This document shows, one piece after another, positions 44,948 through 54,915 of a DNA stretch of 64,000 nucleotides. The notes below the pieces were generated by a model, which worked only from the letters and a program-made list of their open reading frames with translations, searched no databases and was not told the DNA's origin. Position 1 is the stretch's first letter, and the number at the start of each line of letters is the position of its first letter. The DNA is taken from contig JBDWTN010000007.1 in assembly GCA_039984955.1 (NCBI GenBank), positions 2,612,501 through 2,676,500 of the forward strand. Reading direction: 5' to 3'. A program made the position numbers and the translations under genes. This stretch comes from Marinobacter alexandrii (GTDB lineage: Bacteria > Bacteroidota > Bacteroidia > Cytophagales > Cyclobacteriaceae).

Positions 44948-44972
44948 AAAGCCCGCTTTGGCGGGCTTTTTT
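44948..44972 (+). terminator. Rho-independent terminator between the DUF2911 and yicC genes
   Basis: AAAGCCCGC (44948-44956), loop TTTG, GCGGGCTTT, then more T. The stem is symmetrical with A and T flanks, so it could also stop transcription of yicC from the other side. Confidence 0.9.
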
Positions 44973-44979
44973 GCTTTAT

Positions 44980-45864
44980 TTATAGGATGTTAAGGTTTTG
45001 CTCTTTGATCTTTTCTAGTTCATCCTTCATCATTACCACAGTTCGTTGAATTTCGGCATGATTAGCTTTTGATCCAATGGTGTTGATTTCTCGTCCTATT
45101 TCCTGAGAAATGAATCCGAGTTTCTTTCCAGCATTTTCTTCTTTTTGTATTACTTCGTCAAAGTAGTCTAGATGCTGTTTTAAACGCACTTTTTCTTCAG
45201 AGATATCCAATCTTTCTGTGTAAAAAATCAATTCTTGCTCAAATCGATTTTCATCTACCTGCACTCGATCTCTAATTTCATCTAGATTTTTTTGAATTCG
45301 TGTGCGGATGTTTTCAGACCTGCTATCGTCATTATCCTCTACAGTTTTCAAACCATCACGAATATTTTTAATGTATTCTGAAAGCTTCTTGGCTAGCGCT
45401 TCCCCTTCATTTTTCCTAAACGCGATACACTGCAGAATTGCCTCTGAAAGACTTTCCTTAATATCTTTCCAAGGCAAAGATTCCGAATCAAGCTCTTGTT
45501 GTTTTATTACGTCTGGGGCTTGCAATGCAAGTTTCACCAATTCAGGGCTGTCACTACCCACCTCTCTAGTAAGCTCACTGAATTTTTTGTAATATGCTTT
45601 GAATCTTGCCTCATCTACTTGAACATCGAGGGAACTATCATCTGCTACTTCAATCTCTATTGTAAGCATGACCTTACCTCTTTTTAGGCGATCAGTTACG
45701 ACAGTTCTAATTTCAGCTTCTTTAGATGAAAGCTCTTTGGGGTAACGAGGAGAAAAGTCTAAAAATTTACTATTTAGAGTTTTGATCTCTGTCTTAATCA
45801 ACAAATTTTGACATGTCCGCTCATCACGTCCATATCCAGTCATGGATTCTTGCATATTCTGCAA
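44980..45864 (-). CDS. YicC-family endoribonuclease
   Basis: 294 residues. The N-terminal YicC domain (SMTGYGRDERTCQNLLIKTE, IKTLNSKFLDFSPRYPKELS) and the C-terminal DUF1732 (GKKLGFISQEIGREINTIGS, KANHAEIQRTVVMMKDELEK, IKEQ) are complete. YicC proteins are RNA-cleaving enzymes related in role to RhyB turnover in E. coli. The family usually starts three or four residues before MTGYG, so the ATG at 45855 is an equally good start. It lies 14 bp after the 1071-residue barrel gene and belongs to its operon. Confidence 0.93.
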   Translation of the reverse strand: MQNMQESMTGYGRDERTCQNLLIKTEIKTLNSKFLDFSPRYPKELSSKEAEIRTVVTDRLKRGKVMLTIEIEVADDSSLDVQVDEARFKAYYKKFSELTREVGSDSPELVKLALQAPDVIKQQELDSESLPWKDIKESLSEAILQCIAFRKNEGEALAKKLSEYIKNIRDGLKTVEDNDDSRSENIRTRIQKNLDEIRDRVQVDENRFEQELIFYTERLDISEEKVRLKQHLDYFDEVIQKEENAGKKLGFISQEIGREINTIGSKANHAEIQRTVVMMKDELEKIKEQNLNIL

Positions 45865-45878
45865 ATGTAAGAATTGGT

Positions 45879-48800
45879 CTAGAAGTCTAGCCCGAGAGTG
45901 AAATAAAATCTGTAGTTACCTACCTCTCCATCGATATACGGCCTGGCCGCATCAAATTTGATGTAATATCCAAATAGGACAGTTCTAAGTCCAAAACCGA
46001 ATCCACCCAGCCATGGATTTTGAAATTTGACAATTTCTGCTGTGAATTCACCTTCCTCAAACTTCCTGGTTATCGGACGCCCATCTTTAAATGGAGGTGG
46101 CCCTGTCCAGACTGAACCTACATCCAAGAAACTAATCAATTGGAAGTTCCTCAAGAAATTGGAACGGATAGGTCCGTTGGTTAAGTATTGAAAAACAGGT
46201 ACCCTTAGTTCACTGTTGAAGACCAATACATCAGATCCAAAGGCTTCATTATAATCTAGTCCTCTTAGGTTAGTGACAAACTCATTGAATAGAATATCAC
46301 TGTTGTCCTGATCGTTGGTGATAGCAAGCGGATCTTCATCACCTTGTATTTCTGACGATGCAAATAGCCAATTGTCCATTCCACCCAACATATAGTCTTT
46401 TCTGGCAGGACCCATTTGTTTGCCATAAAGCACCCTATTGGCTAGTGTAATTTCTTTGTGAATTTTTTGGTAGTGCCTAAAATCAAATCTGATATTGCTG
46501 AAATTAAGATTCGGATTAGTGGAGTGAATGTGGGTAGTATACTCGAGCAAAGCACGCGTACCGTGATAGAGATTAAAAGATTTTTCAATGGTATTGTCAA
46601 AAACAAAAGAAATACTACCTCCTACATATCTTTCTCTACTATTTTCTGCAAATTCATTGGCTCTTCCTATAACACTTAGGAAGTTCAAATTTGTAAACGA
46701 TGTTTCAGTGAAAAAAGGAGAAGCTTCCACTCTGAAAGTATGAGTGACTGGCAAAGCAGCAGTAAGCTTAAACCGATTGAGCTTATACTTGTGTCTAAAA
46801 ACATTGTCTTGATTTTCGAGGATATATGTTTTTCTATCAACTCGGAATTTGAAATCCATCCAATATTTCAGATACTGAAATTCTGCAAAAATATCTCCTT
46901 GGCGAAAATCTGTTTTAATCAATGCCCCGCCTTTAATTTTATAATTCTCAAGAACATCATTGATCTCAGTTTCCATGAACATCATGAAATTTCTATACGG
47001 ATCCCATAAAAATGATGTGATTACATTATTAAAACTAAATCTAGGACTATAAGGAATAGGTCCTAGTCGCTCATTGTCCTGTTCAAAGCTTCTGTATTTA
47101 CTGAAGAAAGATTCAGGCTGAAAAGCCGTTTCGGATTCATCTTCAAATTGATAATTGTCAGTATCTATCCAGTTGGGGTTATCTGATTCTGTACTGTCAG
47201 CTTCTAGATCTTCTTCTTCAAAAACGAAATCTTCCGTATCTATTTCGTCTTTTTCTTCAATGACAGGTTTTTCTTCTTCTAATTGAGCATTTCTCAATAC
47301 TCTGGAAACCACCAGCATTGCATTTTCCCTCCTCTTACGTGGAGTCTCTGAAGTAAACTTGTTAGAACTCAGATCAGTGAGTGAATCAAGATAGACTTTA
47401 TCCTCTCCATCATTTAGCATTATGTACGTAAGCCGATCAGGATCAAAATGAAGGTCATAGCTAATAATGCTTTTATCAAAATTTGTAATTTGAGTGGTTA
47501 AGGAATCGAAGAGATTGTATCTATAAAGGTTTGAGATACCTTGTTGGTCACTTAGATAATAGATTTCATTCAAGTTCTTCGCATAAGGTTTTCTATCCTC
47601 TCCATATGAGTTTGTCAGGCGAAAAAACTGAGTTGATGTTGTATCAAGATCATAAACAAATAAATTAAAATTTTCATCTAAGGTTTCCAAAGGGACATCA
47701 GAAACACTCACAGAGTCACTTACGCGATTAGAGCTAAATACGATAGCAGCTGTTCCAGGAACAAATATTGGATCAAGATCATCGTATACATCGCGTGTTA
47801 TTCTTCGAAGCGCATTTCTATTCATGGCAATTAAAAACACATCATTTTGACCATCAATATCTCCAGAAATCACAGCAAGTCTTCCGTTATCATTAAATGA
47901 AAAACTTTCGATTTGACGAAATCGATTTAAAGGCTTTTGACCCTTCTGTCCATTCTCAAGATTAAAAGTATTTAAATAGAGGAATCCTCTTTTAAAGAGA
48001 ATTACGCCCAATGTGTATTCATCTTGCCAGTCTAGTAGCGGCAAATGATCATCTACATCCTGGCCATTAATTCGATACCCTCCACTTGTTATTTTATTGG
48101 TTCTACCTGATTCTAAATCAGTTACGAAAACCTGATACTTGCCATTTTTTAGTAGAGCGTAGGCCACCTTATCAGCGTCTTTATTGAAACTAATACTACT
48201 TTCAATGAGATCCTTCGAATTTTGAATGTCCCTGAGCAACCTCTCTTCACCAGATGGAACATAGTTTTCTTCTACTTCAAGTCTCTGCAGAAGGTAATAA
48301 TTTTTCCAGTCATCTAGAAAGGTTTTAAATGAAACGCCAAGTGTATTTGCGATACTATTCTCTTCTTTTCTAATTATTCGTGTGAGGTTAAGAATATTTG
48401 AAATATTGCTTTCTCCATATTTTACTGCGATATAATTCCAGATACTCTGCCCGACAACTGAGGCAGATTCACCCTCTATTCTCTTTAGTTTTTTAATTTT
48501 CTTTTGACTCATATAGTCACGGAGATAATCATCCATCTCTCTAGACCAACCATAAGCGATATATCTTGCCGCACCATCAATGAACCATGATGGTAGTGTT
48601 AATAGGAAGCTATTTTGAAATGCTTCAGCAAGACTGCCACCAAACATCATGTCTTGAATCAATGTAGCAGAGAGCTGGTACATTAAATCTTCCTTGAATC
48701 TATGCGCCTGACCAGGGTAAGCAACTTCGAGCTGCAATTTGACGAAATCAGTTCTACCTCCAATAGTATAGACAGCACCATCTATACCTACATTGCTTTG

Positions 48801-49094
48801 TTGGAGGTCATGAATTGAGTTATAGATAAAAATTTTGGTTTTGCTGTAGGGTGCGTATCCAAGCTTGTCGGTCAGCTCGACAAACTCATCTTCTAGAAAA
48901 TCAATAGCTTCAAGAGCATACTCCTGACCGCCTGGGTAATAATAGATATCAAAATTACTGGTGCTGTAATAGTACCAATCAAAGTTTTTGTATTGGATTC
49001 TATTTTGCCCAAAAGGAGTAGTGTAATGCTGCGCAAAGGCAACATTCACAAGAAAAAAGAATGGAATAGTATATTTAATTAACTCTTTGAACAT
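45879..49094 (-). CDS. Large envelope protein: peptidase-MA-like, WD40/TolB-like propeller, outer-membrane barrel
   Basis: 1071 residues. A signal peptide (about 1-22, ending NVAFAQ) leads to a region like MA-clan peptidase domains (about 60-280; KTKIFIYNSIHDLQQSNVGI, PSWFIDGAARYIAYGWS). I see no HExxH there, so it may be inactive. TolB-like WD40 blades follow (about 290-600; GRTNKITSGGYRINGQ, AAIVFSSNRVSDS, GEDRKPYAKNLNEIYYLSDQ), then an acidic linker (600-690), then a beta barrel ending YRFYFTLGLDF as in BamA/Omp85 proteins. Similar chimeras are called TolB-like in databases. It overlaps the upstream oxidoreductase gene by 20 bp. A role in outer-membrane biogenesis or surface anchoring is inference. 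Confidence 0.85.
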   Translation of the reverse strand: MFKELIKYTIPFFFLVNVAFAQHYTTPFGQNRIQYKNFDWYYYSTSNFDIYYYPGGQEYALEAIDFLEDEFVELTDKLGYAPYSKTKIFIYNSIHDLQQSNVGIDGAVYTIGGRTDFVKLQLEVAYPGQAHRFKEDLMYQLSATLIQDMMFGGSLAEAFQNSFLLTLPSWFIDGAARYIAYGWSREMDDYLRDYMSQKKIKKLKRIEGESASVVGQSIWNYIAVKYGESNISNILNLTRIIRKEENSIANTLGVSFKTFLDDWKNYYLLQRLEVEENYVPSGEERLLRDIQNSKDLIESSISFNKDADKVAYALLKNGKYQVFVTDLESGRTNKITSGGYRINGQDVDDHLPLLDWQDEYTLGVILFKRGFLYLNTFNLENGQKGQKPLNRFRQIESFSFNDNGRLAVISGDIDGQNDVFLIAMNRNALRRITRDVYDDLDPIFVPGTAAIVFSSNRVSDSVSVSDVPLETLDENFNLFVYDLDTTSTQFFRLTNSYGEDRKPYAKNLNEIYYLSDQQGISNLYRYNLFDSLTTQITNFDKSIISYDLHFDPDRLTYIMLNDGEDKVYLDSLTDLSSNKFTSETPRKRRENAMLVVSRVLRNAQLEEEKPVIEEKDEIDTEDFVFEEEDLEADSTESDNPNWIDTDNYQFEDESETAFQPESFFSKYRSFEQDNERLGPIPYSPRFSFNNVITSFLWDPYRNFMMFMETEINDVLENYKIKGGALIKTDFRQGDIFAEFQYLKYWMDFKFRVDRKTYILENQDNVFRHKYKLNRFKLTAALPVTHTFRVEASPFFTETSFTNLNFLSVIGRANEFAENSRERYVGGSISFVFDNTIEKSFNLYHGTRALLEYTTHIHSTNPNLNFSNIRFDFRHYQKIHKEITLANRVLYGKQMGPARKDYMLGGMDNWLFASSEIQGDEDPLAITNDQDNSDILFNEFVTNLRGLDYNEAFGSDVLVFNSELRVPVFQYLTNGPIRSNFLRNFQLISFLDVGSVWTGPPPFKDGRPITRKFEEGEFTAEIVKFQNPWLGGFGFGLRTVLFGYYIKFDAARPYIDGEVGNYRFYFTLGLDF

Positions 49095-50118
49095 GTACTT
49101 CTTGATCTATCTCATCCCTGTGTGTCAAAACATCGACGAAGTGTTTTGCAAAATATGGTGCTAAAGAAACACCTTTCGTGCCAAAACCATTAAAAATACC
49201 CAATGTTTTATACTTTTTATGCAAACCAATATACGGTTTTCGATCGTGTGTAGCTGGTCTGACACCTGCTTGTTTGTCAATGATCCTAAAATCTCCTTTA
49301 AAAATTTTCTTTAACCGTTCTTCAAGAGATTTTATCCCCGATTCCTGAGGTTCAAAAGTAAGATTCTTATGATCGTAAGTAGCTCCTATAGTTATTCGAT
49401 CTTTCTTGGGGATCATAAAAACCCCTTGATTGATAATAAAATCACTTTTAAAATCACATTCGATATCAATAATTTCTCCCCTCACAGGCCTAAAAGGCAA
49501 ATCCCAAAATTGATTTTCAGGTAATGATCCTTCACAAAAAATAATTTTTTTAGCTTCGAACGAATCGTACAGTGCTGTATTCGAATTTAACTTCATCTTA
49601 TCATAATCAAACACCTCACTAAGGTATGCTCCCTTATTGAGAAGGAAAGTCTTCATCGCACTTAGCATTACGGGGATATTTACATAACCGGATTTGTTCA
49701 AAATTATTCCACCAAGAGGGTCAATAATATCATCATACCCAATACTTTGTTCCTTAAACTCCTTTAAGTATTCTAAATAGCCTTCATCGGATGCTTTTCC
49801 ATTCCAATCATTTTGATCTTCTACTGCTTTAAAAGGACGATAGATCGGGATAGGGTGAAGAAATTTTGCTCTGATTTTTTTTTCTAGATGAGAATAATCA
49901 AACTCTAGATTAGAAAATAGTGCATCAGCCTTCCAGGTTTTTACCATGTTCCGCCCTGTGATTGGGTTATAAATACCAGCTGCTTTTTTAGAAGATGTTT
50001 CTTCAATGTTTCTATCAAAAACCATGACTGATAAATCTCTTTTTAGAAATTCAAATGCCAACCATGAACCGGCGAGCCCTTGTCCAACGATGATATAATC
50101 TATCTTAATTTTTCCCAC
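49075..50118 (-). CDS. FAD-dependent oxidoreductase (DAO family)
   Basis: 347 residues beginning with GTG at 50118; no ATG is available before an upstream stop. The dinucleotide-binding motif GQGLAGSWLAFEFLKRDLSV is at the start. GIYNPITGRNMVKTW, FRPVRGEIIDIECD, ITIGATYDHKNLTF and GVRPATHDRKPYIGLHKKYK, then FNGFGTKGVSLAPYFA, are the DAO landmarks and resemble amino-acid or MnmC-type oxidases. Substrate unknown. It is first in an operon with the propeller/barrel protein and yicC. Divergent from the MBL hydrolase gene with a 37-bp gap. Confidence 0.9.
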   Translation of the reverse strand: MGKIKIDYIIVGQGLAGSWLAFEFLKRDLSVMVFDRNIEETSSKKAAGIYNPITGRNMVKTWKADALFSNLEFDYSHLEKKIRAKFLHPIPIYRPFKAVEDQNDWNGKASDEGYLEYLKEFKEQSIGYDDIIDPLGGIILNKSGYVNIPVMLSAMKTFLLNKGAYLSEVFDYDKMKLNSNTALYDSFEAKKIIFCEGSLPENQFWDLPFRPVRGEIIDIECDFKSDFIINQGVFMIPKKDRITIGATYDHKNLTFEPQESGIKSLEERLKKIFKGDFRIIDKQAGVRPATHDRKPYIGLHKKYKTLGIFNGFGTKGVSLAPYFAKHFVDVLTHRDEIDQEVHVQRVN

Positions 50119-50155
50119 TTTACTTTTGTCCCCTCAAAGGCATAAAGCTAATCAG

Positions 50156-50794
50156 ATGAAGATAAAATCTTTTGTGTTCAATCCGTTCTATGAGAATACT
50201 TACATACTGTCCTCCGAAAGAGGGAATTGCCTAATCTTTGATCCGGGATGCTACGAAGATTATGAGGTAGAGGAGTTGAAAGAATACATTCATATGAATG
50301 ATTTAAAAGTTCAATCTATAATTAATACACATTGCCATATAGATCATGTGTTGGGAAATGATTTGCTAAAAGTTGCTTACAAAGTGCCCTTGAAAATCCC
50401 TAAGAATGAAAAAGAAGTTTTTGATTCTGTTCCAGCATACGCTCCACAATGGGGCATGGCAGGATATAGACACGCTGAGATAGATGAATACCTCAATGAA
50501 GGAGAAGTTTTATCATTGGACGAAGTTCAAATGAGAATGATAGAAGTCCCTGGGCATTCGCCAGGTCATTTGGTCTTCTACATAGAAGATCAAAAAGTAA
50601 TGATTGGGGGAGATGTTCTTTTTAGAGAAAGTATTGGACGAACAGATTTACCAGGGGGCAATCATGATGATTTGCTTAAAAATATTCAAGAAAAGGTGTA
50701 CACACTTCCTGAGGATGTCGAAGTTTTACCTGGACATGGACCTTCTACTACTATAGGTCACGAAAAACAATTTAACCCCTTTGTAAAAGGATGA
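50156..50794 (+). CDS. MBL-fold metallo-hydrolase (glyoxalase II-like)
   Basis: 212 residues from the ATG at 50156; an upstream TTG (50126) would add ten non-family residues. The metal motif THCHIDHVLGN and later metal ligands (HSPGH, GGDVLF, LPGHGPST) match the hydroxyacylglutathione-hydrolase-like group. FVFNPFYENTYIL at the start is typical. Hydrolysis of a thioester is likely, substrate unknown. Its stop overlaps pssA by 4 bp. Confidence 0.93.
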   Translation: MKIKSFVFNPFYENTYILSSERGNCLIFDPGCYEDYEVEELKEYIHMNDLKVQSIINTHCHIDHVLGNDLLKVAYKVPLKIPKNEKEVFDSVPAYAPQWGMAGYRHAEIDEYLNEGEVLSLDEVQMRMIEVPGHSPGHLVFYIEDQKVMIGGDVLFRESIGRTDLPGGNHDDLLKNIQEKVYTLPEDVEVLPGHGPSTTIGHEKQFNPFVKG

Positions 50795-51456
50795 TGAAGC
50801 ATCTTCCCAACTTCCTTACATGCATGAATTTGGCAATTGGATGTGTAGGAATTTATTTCACACTTTCAAGCCAAAAACCGGAAGCATTTTACTTTGTCGT
50901 TTTGGCAGGATTATTCGATTTTCTGGATGGTTTTGCTGCACGATTACTCAAAGTACAATCTGAAATTGGAAAGCAATTGGATTCATTGTCTGATTTGGTT
51001 TCATTTGGATTGTTGCCATCTTTTTTCATGCTTCAATGGATGAAAGACTTAACGCCTTTTTATTGGATAGCCATTGTGATAGCCATCTTCTCGGCATTAC
51101 GCTTAGCTATGTTTAATGTGGACGATTCCCAAACAAATAATTTTAAAGGTCTTCCGACACCAGCGAATGCAATAATGATTACTTCCTTAGTTTTTGTTCC
51201 ATTTGAATTGTATGAATATACATTGATGAGTCTCTGTATTTTTTCAGCGATTTTATTAGTCTCTCCGATTAGGCTTATTGCGCTAAAGTTCTCTTCGAAA
51301 AAATGGAAAGGAAATGAGCCTAGATGGATTCTGATTGGAGGAATTGTACTACTTCTGGTTGTCTTTCAGTGGGCATTTATTCCCTTCTTAATTCCTTTTT
51401 ATATAGTGGTCTCAGTTATTTCATTTGTGATAAATAACAAAGCAGAGAATTTTTAA
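50791..51456 (+). CDS. pssA: CDP-diacylglycerol-serine O-phosphatidyltransferase
   Basis: 221 residues with about six membrane helices. The CDP-alcohol phosphotransferase motif DG-x2-AR-x8-G-x3-D-x3-D is exact (DGFAARLLKVQSEIGKQLDS, then LSD, about 49-70). PNFLTCMNLAIGCVGIYF is a usual start of the class. It makes phosphatidylserine, the precursor of phosphatidylethanolamine, in the inner membrane. It is translated from within the end of the MBL gene. Confidence 0.95.
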   Translation: MMKHLPNFLTCMNLAIGCVGIYFTLSSQKPEAFYFVVLAGLFDFLDGFAARLLKVQSEIGKQLDSLSDLVSFGLLPSFFMLQWMKDLTPFYWIAIVIAIFSALRLAMFNVDDSQTNNFKGLPTPANAIMITSLVFVPFELYEYTLMSLCIFSAILLVSPIRLIALKFSSKKWKGNEPRWILIGGIVLLLVVFQWAFIPFLIPFYIVVSVISFVINNKAENF

Positions 51457-51481
51457 TTTAGATAGTACGTTATTTATCTCA

Positions 51482-54400
51482 ATGAAGCAGACTTTTTACT
51501 TTCTATTCCTTTTAAGCTTACAGCTTACGATAGCTCAGACGTCCGTCTTATCAGAGGGCAATTGGTATAAAATTGGTATTACTGAAACTGGAATCTATAA
51601 ACTTGATATAAACACACTCGAAATTCTTGGGATACCATCATCTGTTGACCCAAGACAGATTAGGATTTTTGGAAACGGAGTTAACGGGATTTTGCCCCAG
51701 TCAAATGAGGGGGAAAGGCCTGTTGACCTTATAGAGAATGCAATTTTTGTTTTAGGGGGTGCAGATGGTTCATTTGATCAAAACGATTACATTCTTTTTT
51801 ACGGAAAGGGTCCCGATAAAAAAGTTTGGAGAGAAACAGGGTTTGAATACGAGAAAAATTTCTATTCTGATACCTCTTTTTATTTTATCCGAATTGACGG
51901 AGAGGATGGAAAAAGAATCGAATCCAAAGTAAGTTTAGGCGGAGCTGCTACAGCTACCGTTAATTCGTTTAATGACTTCATTACTTATGAAGAGGATAAG
52001 GTCAATTTGATCTCCTCGGGAAGAGGCTGGTATGGGGATATAATTTTAAGTGGAGAAACTATGTCATTTAATCACATGATCGATGGACTAAATTCTGAAA
52101 TCACTTTTAAACTAAACGCCATTAGTCAGTCTTCCGAGAATGCAACTTTTGATTTTTCAGTAGAGAATTCACCAATAGGCTCTGTGCCGATCGCTGCTGT
52201 ACCGGATGGACCTGGGACAACATACAGCATCAAGGCCCGGCAAGAAATTGGCCTATTTACTTTGCCCAATAACCCTGACTTGAATCTTGAAATTGATTTT
52301 AGTGGAAATGCTTCAGGAGAAAGGGGATTTATCGACTATTACACCCTGACTTTTGAGAGAAGTCTTGCATTGTATAATGATGAGACTGATTTTAGATGGG
52401 TATCCAATCCTGGAGAGATGTTAAGGTATGAGATTTCTAATGCGAATTCAGCTACCATATGGAATGTGACAGATCCTACAAATGTGGAATCTCAACAATT
52501 CTCAGTTGCAGAGAATACAGCGATATTTCAGAGCCAGTCATCAACTATCGAAGAATTTGTTGTCTTTAGTGGGAATAATTTTCCAACGCCTTTTGTCTTT
52601 GGAGCAGTGGCAAATCAAAATATTAAAGGCTCATCGAATCTTGATGGAATCATAGTCACGCATCCTCTTTTTGAATCAGAGGCACAAAGACTAGCACAAT
52701 TTCATTCGGATCACGAAGGACTCAGTATTGGAGTTGTTACGACTAATGAAGTTTACAATGAGTTTTCTTCTGGAAGGCAAGATGTATCTGCTATTAGAGA
52801 CTATGCGAGATACATTTATCAAACAGGTGGTCGGTTGAAATATTTACTCCTTTTTGGTGATTGTTCTTATGATTACAAAGATCGAATTATAAACAACACC
52901 AACTTTGTTCCTACCTACGAGTCTCGCGAGAGCTTTCATCCAATTTTCAGTCACTCATCGGATGATTATTTTGGCTTTTTAGAAGATGATGAAGGAGAGT
53001 GGCTAGAAACCATTGCAGGGGATCATACCATGGAGATAGGTGTTGGAAGACTTCCAGCAAAGTCTATAGAGGAGGCCGAAGGAATGGTAGATAAAATAAT
53101 CTATTACAGCACAAGTCCTAACACGCTAGGTAAGTGGAGGGGAGAGATTACGTATGTCGCGGACGATGGAGATGGGAATATTCATGCCCGACATGTAGAA
53201 GACCTATCTGAGCTTTTAGATACGACATATGCCCAATACAACATTAATAAGGTATTGCTGGATGCTTTTTTTCAGGAGCCATCAGGATCATCGGAAAAAT
53301 CACCTCAAGCAAATTCGGCCTTAAAGACACGAATCAAAAATGGCACATTTGTAGTAAACTTTATTGGCCATGGGAATGAGCGACTGTGGATGGAAGAAGA
53401 AATTCTGACCAGATCTGATATTGAGCGATTGACAAACAGAAATAAACTTCCAATTTTTGTTACTGCTACGTGTGAGTTTGGTAGGTATGATGATCCCATT
53501 TTGGCATCTGGTGCTGAAGAATTACTCCTATTGGAACAAGGTGGGGCGATAGCACTTCTTACGACTAGTCGCCCAGTATTTGCAAGTACAAATTTTAGCC
53601 TGAATCAGGCCTTTCATGAAAATATTTTCCGAGAGGACGCAGGAAACAATCTAAGGCTTGGTGATGTAATTCGTTTTACGAAGAATGAAGGATTAGAAGG
53701 CCCAGTAAATAGAAATTTCACTTTACTTGGGGATCCAATGATGATGCCTGCGTATCCTAAGCTAAACGTTTCAATCAATGAGATAGGAAGCAGCGAGTTG
53801 GATACATTAAATGCACTTGAAGAAATAACCTTTACAGGACAAATCCAATCTGGAGGGTTCATAGAAGCTAATTTTAATGGAACCTTGATTGTCGGTATTT
53901 ATGACGTAGAACAGGCATTCAAAACGATAGGTCAAGAAAGCAATCCTTATACGTATACGCTAAGAAGCAATGCAATCTTCAGAGGTGAGGCCACAGTTGA
54001 ATCTGGTGAATTTTCCTTTTCTTTCGTCGTGCCTAAGAATATCTCTTATCAATACAAAAAAGGGAAAATGAGTTTGTATGCTTGGGATGAGGAATTAAAT
54101 ATAGATGCCGGAGGATCTTCCAGAGATTTTTTGATCGGAGGAACAAATAATGTTGCAATTGCAGATACGAACTCACCTGAGGTAACCTTGTATATGAATG
54201 ATTCTTCATTTGTCAATGGGGACGTTGTTGGTGATTCACCGTTACTTATTGCAAAATTGAGAGATGAAAGCGGTATTACTACTACCAGATCAGGAGTCGT
54301 TCAGGGTATTACATTGACCATCGGGGAAGAAACCTTCAACTTGAATGATTTTTATACAGCAACTACGGATAATTATAGGGAAGGTGCAGTTGTTTTCCCA

Positions 54401-54817
54401 TTACAGAATCTAAGTTCTGGAAATTATACAGGGACGTTGAAAGTTTGGGACACTCACAATAATGCGACTGAAGCTACAGTTAGCTTTACTGTTTCATCTG
54501 ATCCACTTTTATTGGTTTACAATCCTATAACTTATCCAAATCCAGTAAATGGGTCTACTGTTTTTTCATTTGAGCACGATAGAGAAGACGAGGATATTCA
54601 AGTTTCACTTTACGTTTTTGGCTCCAGAGGTGAAGTTGTCAACAAGCAGGAACTATTATTTGAAAACACACAACGTAAAATAGAAATACCTTGGGAGGCA
54701 AGGACAAATTCTGGGCAAGCACTAAATCAGGGCATTTATTACACGAAAATGATAGTAAGAAGTAAATTAGACGGAGCAATGAAAGAAATTAGTCAGAAGC
54801 TCGTTATTGTAAATTAA
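51482..54817 (+). CDS. porU: PorU, type IX secretion system signal peptidase (C25 family)
   Basis: 1111 residues. A signal peptide (1-18) precedes an N-terminal domain (GNWYKIGITETGIYKLDINT) and a gingipain-like C25 peptidase domain (about 385-770). The catalytic His is H630 (NFIGHGNERLW) and Cys C664 (TATCEFGRYDDP). At the C-terminus YPNPVNGSTVFSFEHDREDE and EIPWEARTNSGQALNQGIYY form an Ig-like/CTD segment. PorU removes the C-terminal signal of type IX cargo at the cell surface and joins cargo to A-LPS, together with PorV. porV follows after 98 bp and has its own promoter. Confidence 0.96.
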   Translation: MKQTFYFLFLLSLQLTIAQTSVLSEGNWYKIGITETGIYKLDINTLEILGIPSSVDPRQIRIFGNGVNGILPQSNEGERPVDLIENAIFVLGGADGSFDQNDYILFYGKGPDKKVWRETGFEYEKNFYSDTSFYFIRIDGEDGKRIESKVSLGGAATATVNSFNDFITYEEDKVNLISSGRGWYGDIILSGETMSFNHMIDGLNSEITFKLNAISQSSENATFDFSVENSPIGSVPIAAVPDGPGTTYSIKARQEIGLFTLPNNPDLNLEIDFSGNASGERGFIDYYTLTFERSLALYNDETDFRWVSNPGEMLRYEISNANSATIWNVTDPTNVESQQFSVAENTAIFQSQSSTIEEFVVFSGNNFPTPFVFGAVANQNIKGSSNLDGIIVTHPLFESEAQRLAQFHSDHEGLSIGVVTTNEVYNEFSSGRQDVSAIRDYARYIYQTGGRLKYLLLFGDCSYDYKDRIINNTNFVPTYESRESFHPIFSHSSDDYFGFLEDDEGEWLETIAGDHTMEIGVGRLPAKSIEEAEGMVDKIIYYSTSPNTLGKWRGEITYVADDGDGNIHARHVEDLSELLDTTYAQYNINKVLLDAFFQEPSGSSEKSPQANSALKTRIKNGTFVVNFIGHGNERLWMEEEILTRSDIERLTNRNKLPIFVTATCEFGRYDDPILASGAEELLLLEQGGAIALLTTSRPVFASTNFSLNQAFHENIFREDAGNNLRLGDVIRFTKNEGLEGPVNRNFTLLGDPMMMPAYPKLNVSINEIGSSELDTLNALEEITFTGQIQSGGFIEANFNGTLIVGIYDVEQAFKTIGQESNPYTYTLRSNAIFRGEATVESGEFSFSFVVPKNISYQYKKGKMSLYAWDEELNIDAGGSSRDFLIGGTNNVAIADTNSPEVTLYMNDSSFVNGDVVGDSPLLIAKLRDESGITTTRSGVVQGITLTIGEETFNLNDFYTATTDNYREGAVVFPLQNLSSGNYTGTLKVWDTHNNATEATVSFTVSSDPLLLVYNPITYPNPVNGSTVFSFEHDREDEDIQVSLYVFGSRGEVVNKQELLFENTQRKIEIPWEARTNSGQALNQGIYYTKMIVRSKLDGAMKEISQKLVIVN

Positions 54818-54862
54818 CACGCCTTAGTTATTGAAAAGTAACAGTTTTATTCAAAATTTTAA

Positions 54863-54891
54863 TTGGTATTCACCTGATAATGTTAAGTTTG
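54863..54891 (+). promoter_or_regulatory. Promoter of porV
   Basis: TTG (54863-54865), 18 bases, TAAGTTTG (54884-54891) match the consensus perfectly. The expected +1 near 54895 lies after the ATG at 54880, which rules that start out for this transcript and supports 54916. Confidence 0.72.
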
Positions 54892-54915
54892 GCCTCCTTT
54901 TATAAAATCATTCTA

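Noticed and set aside
54880-54915. Earlier ATG for porV
   Set aside because: It precedes the predicted transcription start and would put 12 odd residues before a perfect signal peptide.
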